Origin: RGIG6353 sp045535585
GTDB lineage: Bacteria > Bacillota > Clostridia > Oscillospirales > SIG627
Length of the DNA: 12,650 bases
Assembly: GCA_045535585.1 (NCBI GenBank)
Contig: JAZSLY010000013.1
Coordinates: 1 to 12,650, forward strand
Direction: 5' to 3'
Both the position numbers and the translations under genes were made by a program. This document shows positions 5,673 to 11,932 of this stretch, one piece after another. Position 1 is the stretch's first letter; the number at the start of each line of letters is the position of its first letter. Under the pieces are notes generated by a model that was given only the letters and a program-made list of their open reading frames with translations, ran no database searches and had not been told where the DNA came from.

Positions 5673-7193
5673 ATGAAAAAAGCAAATTTTGATAAAAAGA
5701 CCTTAAAATACGGCTCTGCTTCGGTTATTCTGGCAGTAGTGTTCATTGCCCTCGTCCTCGTTTTAAACCTTGTGGTGACGGCAATTACCGACAGATATAA
5801 CCTCTACGTCGACCTGACCCAAGAGGAGCTTTATACCATTTCCGAGAGCACCGAAAATCTGTTGAAGGATATCGGCGACGACGAAATCAAGTTTATTTTC
5901 TTCACTCCTCTCGACGAGTTTGACAACGAGTCCCACGCAAAGAGCGTGAAGGCGCTTGCCCTTGAATTTGAGGAGAAATACGACAATATTTCCATTGAGT
6001 ATATAGATATGCTCAAAAACCCAGGCGCCGTTGCAAAGTACCGCCGTGACTATAACCTTTCCGCCACCACTATCGTTGTGGAAAGCGCCAAGCGCTTCGT
6101 AGCCTTCGACCTTTCCGAGTGCTTCGTTTACACGCAGGACACCTCCACGGGCGGATATCTCTATTACGCCTTCAACGGTGAGTACCGCTTCGCATCCTCT
6201 ATTCTCCGTGTTACAAGGGAAGAGATGCCCAGAGCCCTCTTTACCACAAATCACCTTGAAGCAATCCCCACCTACTTTGAAAATCTTCTCATCGACTCGG
6301 GCTTCGAGGTACAGAGAATTGACTTGATGCAGGAAAATATTCCCGAGGACACGGCTCTCGTGGTTATAAACGACCCACAGACCGACTTTACGGGAATTGA
6401 GAGCGAAACCGACGGACAAAGTGAGATAACCAAGCTTTCAAGATATCTTGACGGCGGTGGAAATGCTATGCTCTTCGTTGACCCCGATACACCTGAATTG
6501 AAAAACCTCTTTGAGCTTTGCAACCTTTGGGGCATCAAGCTTCTTCCAGGTATGAGCGTTATCGACGACGTGACCCACGTAAGCTCGCTGGACTCCAGAG
6601 CAATTATTGCAAAGTACGTTGAGTATTCCGCCTCGGGCAGTGAGGAGGAAAAGGAAAAGAGCGAAAAGCTCTCCATCTTCCACAAGTCTATAAGCTCAAT
6701 GGCAAATCCCCAGAAGGCAGTTTCCTACTATACTATGCCTTTGTCACTCACTCCCATCACCGATTCGTCGAGAGGTGTTGGCGCAATTCTTGCAAGTGAC
6801 ACGACCTCCTACGTGCCTCTTTCAGCTACCGAAAACTTCTATAAGGGCTCCGTACCGCTGATGGCGGCAGGCTATAAGGATATTTACAACAGCGAGCTTT
6901 CGGAAAACGAGACCAGCTACCTATTGGTAGGAGGCTCTACACATTTCGTCAGCGATACCTTCCTTGGCACTTACCAGAACTTGTACGCAAACTACGAGCT
7001 AATGGGCTCAGTCCTTGAAGCACTCACCGACGAGACTCTTGCTCTCGATATCAAGTACAAGGTGTATAACGATACCTCCCTTGCCCTTGACAACGCTACT
7101 ACGCGGGATTGGCTTGCAGTTCTTGTGTTCGTGCTTCCCGGCATAGTTCTTGCCGTGGCTCTTCTCGTCTTCCTCAGAAGGAGGCACTTGTAA
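5673..7193 (+). CDS. GldG-like auxiliary protein of ABC transporter
   Basis: Protein of 506 residues with a hydrophobic helix at about 17-39, a large extracytoplasmic region, and a second helix near the C-terminus (about 481-500) followed by the basic end RRRHL. The segment after the first helix, 'YNLYVDLTQEELYTISEST', is the hallmark of the GldG / ABC-type auxiliary family (ABC_transp_aux domain): these proteins carry a sugar-binding-like or amidotransferase-like fold facing outside, whose function is not established. The start at 5673 has AAGGAGGGG a few bases after the permease stop. The stop overlaps the next start as TAATG. Its place directly after the permease makes it a subunit of the same complex. 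Confidence 0.9.
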   Translation: MKKANFDKKTLKYGSASVILAVVFIALVLVLNLVVTAITDRYNLYVDLTQEELYTISESTENLLKDIGDDEIKFIFFTPLDEFDNESHAKSVKALALEFEEKYDNISIEYIDMLKNPGAVAKYRRDYNLSATTIVVESAKRFVAFDLSECFVYTQDTSTGGYLYYAFNGEYRFASSILRVTREEMPRALFTTNHLEAIPTYFENLLIDSGFEVQRIDLMQENIPEDTALVVINDPQTDFTGIESETDGQSEITKLSRYLDGGGNAMLFVDPDTPELKNLFELCNLWGIKLLPGMSVIDDVTHVSSLDSRAIIAKYVEYSASGSEEEKEKSEKLSIFHKSISSMANPQKAVSYYTMPLSLTPITDSSRGVGAILASDTTSYVPLSATENFYKGSVPLMAAGYKDIYNSELSENETSYLLVGGSTHFVSDTFLGTYQNLYANYELMGSVLEALTDETLALDIKYKVYNDTSLALDNATTRDWLAVLVFVLPGIVLAVALLVFLRRRHL

Positions 7194-8650
7194 TGACCAA
7201 ATTCAAAAAGCAAATCATATTCGCCGTAATAACCGTAGTTCTCGCCACGGCTCTCGGTATTCTGTACGCCTTCCTTTCCCGTCCCGATACGGAGGAGGAA
7301 AAGGAAATAGAGTACGGCCCCTTTGGCGAAATTATGGAAAACGGCAGACCCTACATTATGCCCAAGGTGGAAAACGAGAATATGAACAGTATTTTCGTCC
7401 ACAACGAGTACGACGAGTACACCCTCATTCACAAGCTCAGCGGAGCCTACAAGATAGAGGGGCTTGAGGGCTATGAGATAGACCAATCGAAGCTTTCTTA
7501 CCTCAGGGTAAACGCCCTGAATTTAAAGGCGGTCTCCTACGTGGAAAACGCCGATATGGATAATATTGACCAGTACGGCATAGATTTAAGCGACCCGAAA
7601 ATATACTTTGAGGTGTTCTACGACGATAAACTTACTGACACCGAAAAGAGCTATAAAATACTTATAGGCGACAAAACCCCCGACGGCATTGGTTATTACG
7701 CTATGCTGGAGGGACGCGAGGCGCTTTACATCGTGGATAACGGACTTGAAAACGCCATTCTTTTGCCACGCCGTGCCTACGTTACGCCAAAGTTCGTTGA
7801 CAAGGTAGAGCCTAATTACAACTACACTATAAATAGCTTCCTTATGAACAAGAAGGGACAGAAATTTATAGAAATAGAGAAGCACTCGGGGGATTTGACC
7901 TACGGAAACAACGGCACCCACCGCATAACCTATCCTGCCTACTATTCCGCAACCAGCCTTAACTATTTCGACGCCCTTCTTACCTCTCTCAACTCCCTCA
8001 CGGGTACAGAGACGCTCTACTACGGCGACGGCATCACAAATGAGCTTTTACAAGCCCTCGGCTTCTTTGACGCCGACGGCAGAGATACCTCCGACTATTC
8101 TCTTGTTTATAGCTACCCGAAATTCACCGAGTATCTTTATATTCTGAAGAACGAGGACACCGACGACTATACAGTATATTCAATGCAGGAAAATATTATC
8201 GTACGCGTTGACAAGACCAATCTTGAATTTCTTGATTGGGATATGCTCCTTTGGGTGTCGGCGGAAATCTTCCTTTTGGACATCGAGGACGTGGCGTCGG
8301 TTGACTTCTTATACAAGGGCATCTCGGCACGCTTTGATATCCGAGGCAGCGGCGACGAGCTTACCGTGGAGGGCAACGGACTCCCCATCGACACGAAAAA
8401 GTTCAAGGAATTATATAAATCTCTTTTCTATATCCTTGTAACCGCCTATACCGAGGACTCCAACTACGGCGGTGAGCAGATGCGCTTTACGGTAACCACC
8501 GAAAAGGGCGAAGCGCTTGAATACGTGTTCTTCCTCCACTCTGCCACAAACAGCTACTATACCTTGAACGGCTTTGGAGAATTCTACGTTTCGGCTGACA
8601 AGGTGCGTGAGGTTGGCGAAACCGCAATAGGCCTCATAACTGTAAATTAA
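7193..8650 (+). CDS. DUF4340 domain-containing protein, ABC-associated
   Basis: Protein of 485 residues. The open frame extends upstream to 7109, but the ATG at 7193 overlaps the preceding stop, has AGAAGGAGG just before it, and gives a sensible N-terminus with one membrane helix at about 8-27; the upstream codons are rich in Ser, Arg and Cys and look like a shadow of the previous gene. The remainder is a hydrophilic extracytoplasmic region with many Tyr, Asp and Gly and repeated beta-type segments, consistent with the DUF4340 family, which is often encoded next to GldG-like proteins. It has no second membrane segment. It probably associates on the outer face with the GldG-like protein. The biochemical role is unknown; the family call rests on context as well as sequence. 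Confidence 0.85.
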   Translation: MTKFKKQIIFAVITVVLATALGILYAFLSRPDTEEEKEIEYGPFGEIMENGRPYIMPKVENENMNSIFVHNEYDEYTLIHKLSGAYKIEGLEGYEIDQSKLSYLRVNALNLKAVSYVENADMDNIDQYGIDLSDPKIYFEVFYDDKLTDTEKSYKILIGDKTPDGIGYYAMLEGREALYIVDNGLENAILLPRRAYVTPKFVDKVEPNYNYTINSFLMNKKGQKFIEIEKHSGDLTYGNNGTHRITYPAYYSATSLNYFDALLTSLNSLTGTETLYYGDGITNELLQALGFFDADGRDTSDYSLVYSYPKFTEYLYILKNEDTDDYTVYSMQENIIVRVDKTNLEFLDWDMLLWVSAEIFLLDIEDVASVDFLYKGISARFDIRGSGDELTVEGNGLPIDTKKFKELYKSLFYILVTAYTEDSNYGGEQMRFTVTTEKGEALEYVFFLHSATNSYYTLNGFGEFYVSADKVREVGETAIGLITVN

Positions 8651-8662
8651 ACGGAGGGGCAT

Positions 8663-9355
8663 ATGAGAATACAAGGCTTTCAAAAGCTGACTCTTCTGGA
8701 TTTCCCGGGAAGAACCGCCGCAACCGTCTTTACGGGTGGCTGTAACTTCCGTTGTCCCTTTTGCCACAACGGCGACCTCGTGGTGAACTACACCGACTAT
8801 CCTGCCTTGAGCGAGGAGGATATCCTCCGTGAGCTTAAAAGACGGCAGGGCTTTATCGACGGGGTCTGCATTACGGGCGGAGAGCCTCTTATGTGGCAGG
8901 ATATCGGCGACTTTATCAAAAAAGTGAAGGACTTGGGGCTTCTTGTGAAGCTTGACACCAACGGCTCCTTCCCCGAAAGGCTTCATACTCTTCTGGCGTC
9001 GGGAAGCGTCGATTACGTGGCAATGGATATCAAAAATTCTCCCGAAAAATATCCCGTTACCGTAGGCGTCAAGGATTTTGACGTCACCCCCATTCGAGAA
9101 TCGGCAGAGCTTCTGAAAAACGGCGGTGTGAACTTTGAATTCCGTACCACCGTAACTGCAGAGCTTCACGACGACGAGTCTATGGAGGCGATAGGCCGGT
9201 GGCTTCAGGGACAGGAAAAATATTTTCTCCAAGCCTATAAGCTCTCCGACGGAGTTATTGATAAGACCCTTTCAGCCCCCACACCCGAAACACTTGAAAG
9301 GTGGGTTGGAATACTGCGGGAGTATATCCCCTCGGCAGAGCGCCGAGGGGAATGA
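8663..9355 (+). CDS. Radical SAM activating enzyme (NrdG2 / pyruvate formate-lyase activase type)
   Basis: Protein of 230 residues. It has the radical SAM cluster motif CNFRCPFC with Cys27, Cys31 and Cys34 binding a 4Fe-4S cluster, and the SAM-binding GGEP at 72-75. The opening 'MRIQGFQKLTLLDFPGRTAA' is typical of the group annotated as anaerobic ribonucleoside-triphosphate reductase activating protein (NrdG2), which installs a glycyl radical on a partner enzyme under anaerobic conditions. No nrdD or other glycyl radical enzyme is in the window, so the partner is unknown. The gene starts 12 bases after the DUF4340 stop with a strong GGAGGGG, so it is the last gene of the ABC operon; any functional link is unclear. 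The final codons form a perfect 9-bp hairpin in the message (9328-9350). Confidence 0.9.
   Translation: MRIQGFQKLTLLDFPGRTAATVFTGGCNFRCPFCHNGDLVVNYTDYPALSEEDILRELKRRQGFIDGVCITGGEPLMWQDIGDFIKKVKDLGLLVKLDTNGSFPERLHTLLASGSVDYVAMDIKNSPEKYPVTVGVKDFDVTPIRESAELLKNGGVNFEFRTTVTAELHDDESMEAIGRWLQGQEKYFLQAYKLSDGVIDKTLSAPTPETLERWVGILREYIPSAERRGE
9328..9350 (+). other. GC-rich perfect hairpin across the end of the radical SAM gene
   Basis: CCCCTCGGC and GCCGAGGGG pair over 9 bp around AGAGC, within the last coding codons. There is no T tract after it, so a simple intrinsic terminator is unlikely; it could block exonucleases or be the first of the structures that fill this gap. Confidence 0.6.
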
Positions 9356-9356
9356 A

Positions 9357-9375
9357 ATCGTGGCTATGCCACGAT
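9357..9375. other. Perfect 8-bp inverted repeat after the radical SAM gene
   Basis: ATCGTGGC and GCCACGAT around TAT, starting in the bases right after the stop codon. No T tract follows. It is the second of a series of hairpins in the 386-bp convergent gap. Confidence 0.55.
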
Positions 9376-9390
9376 GCAAATAAAAATAAT

Positions 9391-9417
9391 GAGTTTAGCG
9401 GAAAATCCGCTACACTC
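9391..9417 (+). terminator. 12-bp hairpin, terminator candidate of the ABC operon
   Basis: GAGTTTAGCGGA and TCCGCTACACTC pair with a single mismatch around AAA, followed by TTCCTTAATT. The stem is long, but the T-rich tail is poor, so termination here is only plausible. It lies 35 bases after the stop of the radical SAM gene. Confidence 0.45.
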
Positions 9418-9425
9418 TTCCTTAA

Positions 9426-9467
9426 TTCATCATTTATCATTCATCATTCATCATTCATCATTTATCA
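9426..9467 (+). repeat. Six heptanucleotide repeats TTYATCA
   Basis: Six uninterrupted 7-bp units (TTCATCA or TTTATCA). The reverse complement ends in TGATGAATTAAG, matching the heptads plus TTAA at 2643-2674 in the opposite orientation. A repeat of this kind should vary in copy number between strains. Small reading frames across it are artefacts. Confidence 0.9.
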
Positions 9468-9480
9468 GTTTGCTAAAAGA

Positions 9481-9517
9481 GGGGCTGTAAAAAACTCTAA
9501 CGAGTTTTTACAGCCCC
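9481..9517. terminator. 37-nt hairpin, identical to one at 2679-2715
   Basis: All 37 bases equal the hairpin at 2679-2715, including the bulged A and the TAAC loop. It lies between the ABC operon and the leftward dehydrogenase operon, so it could end transcripts from both. Conservation of the loop as well as the arms suggests recent spread or selection on the whole sequence. Confidence 0.68.
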
Positions 9518-9550
9518 TGACTATTAGGAGATAGGGAAAAATGCCGTGAA

Positions 9551-9606
9551 TGGACAAACTGACCCCGAAGGCGTACAAAGGTGCGTCGAGAGGGGAAGTT
9601 TGTTCA
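9551..9606 (+). ncRNA. Candidate structured RNA hairpin inside the long element
   Basis: As RNA this segment forms about 21 base pairs: a 10-bp outer helix (TGGACAAACT with AGTTTGTTCA, one G-U), CCCC with GGGG, a GAA/GAGA internal loop, and GGCGTAC with GTGCGTC (two G-U) closed by AAAG. Three wobble pairs that would be mismatches in DNA suggest the fold acts at RNA level. The short copy of the element lacks it. No known RNA family was recognised. A 19-codon frame (9550-9609) overlaps it but lacks a well-placed ribosome binding site. Confidence 0.35.
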
Positions 9607-9632
9607 TAGTCAAAAACAAATATATTTTTTGT

Positions 9633-9654
9633 AAAAACTCATTTTGAGTTTTTT
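9633..9654. terminator. Symmetric A/T-flanked hairpin, bidirectional terminator candidate
   Basis: AAAAACTCA and TGAGTTTTT pair perfectly around TTT, with an extra T at the right. It matches the hairpin at 2742-2765 inside the short element copy. Either strand yields a stem followed by five or six T residues. Confidence 0.52.
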
Positions 9655-9655
9655 C

Positions 9656-9683
9656 ATTATAAGTTATTGTATAGATTTTTCAA
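9656..9683 (-). promoter_or_regulatory. Possible leftward promoter inside the long element
   Basis: On the minus strand TTGAAA (9683-9678) and TATAAT (9661-9656) are spaced by 16 bases. A transcript from here would read leftward through the structured segment. The surroundings are very AT-rich, chance matches are common, and the short copy does not keep it, so this is weak. Confidence 0.25.
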
Positions 9684-9741
9684 ATAGTGTGAAAAATTAA
9701 TATTTTTTTGTTTTTGACGCTCACGACGTTTTTAACATCTC

Positions 9742-11118
9742 CTATTTTTCGTATCGTTCAACTATATCTCTTGCAACAAACACTCCCGACGCAGATGCGT
9801 GGGAGAGGGAGTGGGTAACGCCCGAGCAATCGCCGATAACGTAGAGACCTTTATTCTTCGTTTCAAGATGCTCGTTGATTTCTACCTCCATATTGTAGAA
9901 CTTTACCTCAACGCCGTAAAGAAGTGTGTCGTCGTTGGCAGTACCGGGAGCAATCTTATCGAGAGCGTATATCATTTCAATGATGCCGTCAAGAATTCTC
10001 TTTGGCATAACGAGGCTCAAGTCACCGGGGGTTGCCATAAGAGTGGGGGTAATAAATGCCTCCTCAATTCTGCTGGGAGTTGAGCGCTGACCTCTGATAA
10101 GGTCGCCGAATCTCTGCACTATAACGCCTCCGCCAAGCATATTGGAAAGCTTGACGATACTCTCTCCATAGCCGTTGGAGTCCTTGAAGGGCTCTGAAAA
10201 ATGCTTGCTTACAAGGAGCGCAAAGTTGGTGTTCTCTGTTTGCAGAGAGGGGTCCTCATAGCTGTGTCCGTTTACCGTTACGATACCGTTTGTGTTCTCA
10301 TTAACCACCGCGCCCTTGGGATTCATACAGAAGGTGCGCACAAGGTCCTGAAACTTCTCGGTTCTGTAAACTATCTTACTTTCGTAAAGCTTGTCGGTAA
10401 TGTGTGCGAAAACCTCGGCAGGAAGCTCTACTCTAACACCTATATCCACTCGGTTGGAGCGTGTGGGAATTTCAAGGTCACGGCAGACCTCCTCCATCCA
10501 CTTGCTTCCGCTTCGTCCTGCCGATATGATACATTCCTTCGAGGTGTATTCCCCCTTCTCCGTAATAACGGAGTATCCGCCGTCGCTCTTTTTCACCTTG
10601 CTTACGGGAGAATTGAAGAAGAAGGTAACCTTCTCCTTCAGCTCGCTAAAGATATTTCCAAGCACCTTGTAGTTGATATCCGTGCCAAGATGTCTTACCG
10701 AGGCGTCAAGGAGGTGCAGACCGTTCTGCACGCATATGGTCTTGAACTCGGAATTGGCGGTGGAATAAAGCCTCGTTCCCTCACCGCCGTGGGAGAGGTT
10801 TATCTCGTCCACGTATTTCATAAGGTCAAGGGCTTCGGTTTTTCCGATGTACTGGTGGAGAGTACCGCCGAATTGGTTGGTAATATTGTACTTTCCGTCG
10901 GAAAAAGCGCCTGCTCCGCCAAAGCCGTTCATTATAGCGCAGGTCTTACATCCGATACAGGTCTTTACCTTTTTTCCGTCAATGGGGCACTTTCTCTTTT
11001 CAAGAGGGTTGCCTGCTTCAAAAACGGCAATTTTCAAGGAGGGCTTCAGCTTCACCAGCTCGTATGCCGAAAATATACCGCCGGGTCCTGCACCGATAAT
11101 AGTTACGTCAAAATTCAT
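9742..11118 (-). CDS. FAD-dependent dehydrogenase (NAD(P)/FAD oxidoreductase, COG2509-like)
   Basis: Flavoprotein of 458 residues. The N-terminus 'MNFDVTIIGAGPGGIFSAYE' is a Rossmann dinucleotide-binding fold with GAGPGG at 9-14, and the C-terminal 'GLYVIGDCSGVTHSLSHASA' is the second FAD-binding segment. Between residues 44 and 60 lies a cysteine cluster, Cys44, Cys54, Cys57 and Cys60 (KCP then CIGCKTC), followed by 'GFGGAGAFSDGK'. This arrangement is that of the uncharacterised FAD-dependent dehydrogenases grouped as COG2509; the substrate is not known. A TTG at 11148 would add ten residues and overlap the upstream gene; the ATG at 11118 with AAAGAGG eight bases before it is preferred. It begins 19 bases after the metallo-hydrolase stop, so the two are in one operon. 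The stop codon overlaps the end of the repeat element at 9526-9743. Confidence 0.9.
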   Translation of the reverse strand: MNFDVTIIGAGPGGIFSAYELVKLKPSLKIAVFEAGNPLEKRKCPIDGKKVKTCIGCKTCAIMNGFGGAGAFSDGKYNITNQFGGTLHQYIGKTEALDLMKYVDEINLSHGGEGTRLYSTANSEFKTICVQNGLHLLDASVRHLGTDINYKVLGNIFSELKEKVTFFFNSPVSKVKKSDGGYSVITEKGEYTSKECIISAGRSGSKWMEEVCRDLEIPTRSNRVDIGVRVELPAEVFAHITDKLYESKIVYRTEKFQDLVRTFCMNPKGAVVNENTNGIVTVNGHSYEDPSLQTENTNFALLVSKHFSEPFKDSNGYGESIVKLSNMLGGGVIVQRFGDLIRGQRSTPSRIEEAFITPTLMATPGDLSLVMPKRILDGIIEMIYALDKIAPGTANDDTLLYGVEVKFYNMEVEINEHLETKNKGLYVIGDCSGVTHSLSHASASGVFVARDIVERYEK

Positions 11119-11137
11119 TATATATACCTCTTTATAA

Positions 11138-11803
11138 TTATTCTTCAAAGACTATTTCAAAGCCCACTCTGCCCGTCATAATACCGTCGTCGTGGAAAAG
11201 GAAGGGGTTGTATTTTCCGTCCCGTCCGTTGTAGGTCTCCACAAAGCGCTGGCTCTTTTCAACCGATGAGGTGTTCCCGATAGGTGTAAGAGTGTCAAAA
11301 TTCTTCTGATAATAGCACTCGTCTCCGCAAATAACGTTTCTTTCCTTTACGAAAACTATGCACGAACCGCTTGTGTGTCCGCCATAGCGCTCAACACGCA
11401 CGTCACTCGTCACGTCGCACTTTTCGTCAAAGACTCGGAGCTTCATGCCGTCCCTCAGGTATCCACGGCCTCTTTCCTTTTCGTCGGTCTGTATGTAGAC
11501 GGTGGCGTTTTTATAGTTGAAAATCTCGCCCATATGGTCGAAATGACCGTGGGTGACGATGACGTCCGTAATTTCGTCGGCAGAAAGCCCGTATTGCTTC
11601 AATAGCTCCAGCGGATTTTCAAAGGCGTACATTTTGTAGTGCTCTTTTCCCATACAGCCTGCGTCTACAAGGATTTTTCTGTCCTCGGCATCGATAAGGT
11701 AGAAGCAAAAGGACATAGGGATATTCTCCTCCGTGTCAAGCCCGCGAAAAACTCTTTTTGCAGGATAGAGGGCTTCACCGTATTTGAATACAACGATTTT
11801 CAT
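11138..11803 (-). CDS. MBL fold metallo-hydrolase
   Basis: Cytoplasmic metallo-beta-lactamase-fold hydrolase of 221 residues with no signal peptide. The two-metal site is complete: HGHFDH gives His85, His87, Asp89 and His90, with His143 in 'GGHTSGS', Asp161 in 'ICGDECY' and His204 in 'FLFHDD'. The general layout resembles the N-acyl homoserine lactonase and glyoxalase II-like branch, in which the substrate is usually an ester, lactone or thioester; nothing here fixes it. The start at 11803 has GAGGA about nine bases upstream. It is the first gene of a leftward operon with the FAD dehydrogenase, transcribed from the promoter at 11876-11904. Confidence 0.9.
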   Translation of the reverse strand: MKIVVFKYGEALYPAKRVFRGLDTEENIPMSFCFYLIDAEDRKILVDAGCMGKEHYKMYAFENPLELLKQYGLSADEITDVIVTHGHFDHMGEIFNYKNATVYIQTDEKERGRGYLRDGMKLRVFDEKCDVTSDVRVERYGGHTSGSCIVFVKERNVICGDECYYQKNFDTLTPIGNTSSVEKSQRFVETYNGRDGKYNPFLFHDDGIMTGRVGFEIVFEE

Positions 11804-11831
11804 TTTGTTTTCCTCTTTTTAAATTTTTCTC

Positions 11832-11860
11832 TTGCCATAAAAAGCACGATGTGCTATACT
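11832..11860 (+). promoter_or_regulatory. Promoter of the aminotransferase gene
   Basis: TTGCCA (11832-11837) and TATACT (11855-11860) are spaced by 17 bases; the start would be near 11867. An inverted repeat AGCAC-GAT-GTGCT (11843-11855) fills the spacer and touches the -10 box, where an operator could sit. Confidence 0.6.
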
Positions 11861-11875
11861 TGATATATCCAAGGT

Positions 11876-11904
11876 ATTATAACACATATATATGTATTTT
11901 TCAA
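11876..11904 (-). promoter_or_regulatory. Promoter of the MBL hydrolase / dehydrogenase operon
   Basis: On the minus strand TTGAAA (11904-11899) and TATAAT (11881-11876) are spaced by 17 bases, with a start near 11869. It faces the aminotransferase promoter, and the two start points fall within a few bases of each other, so polymerase at one should hinder the other. Confidence 0.72.
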
Positions 11905-11932
11905 GTAAATTCAGTATTGAGAGGATAAAATT

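Larger units (their letters stand above)
9526..9743. repeat. AGGAGAT-bounded element, long copy with branched folding potential
   Basis: A 218-bp segment bounded by AGGAGAT (9526-9532) and ATCTCCT (9737-9743). Just inside, AAAAATGCCGTGA (9537-9549) pairs with TCACGACGTTTTT (9721-9733) at 12 of 13 positions, counting one G-U. Further in, GTCAAAAACAAA (9609-9620) and TTTGTTTTTGAC (9707-9718) are perfectly complementary. A long hairpin branches off between these helices (9551-9606), and two more close the interior (9633-9654 and 9675-9697). The right end overlaps two bases of the stop codon of the dehydrogenase gene. Structure and repetition fit either a MITE-like or BOX-like dispersed element or a structured RNA; no transposase is present. 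Confidence 0.72.

Noticed and set aside
9301..9534. Small frame reading through the heptad repeats with a Ser/Phe/Ile/His-rich repetitive product
   Set aside because: A low-complexity by-product of the 7-bp repeat; no ribosome binding site.
9550..9609. A 19-codon frame inside the lateral hairpin
   Set aside because: Its nearest AGGAG lies about 19 bases upstream, too far, and the segment is explained by base pairing. Absent from the short element copy.
10201..11181. A 326-codon plus-strand frame opposite the FAD dehydrogenase gene
   Set aside because: The minus-strand frame has FAD-binding motifs at both ends and a good start; the plus-strand product has no recognisable domain.
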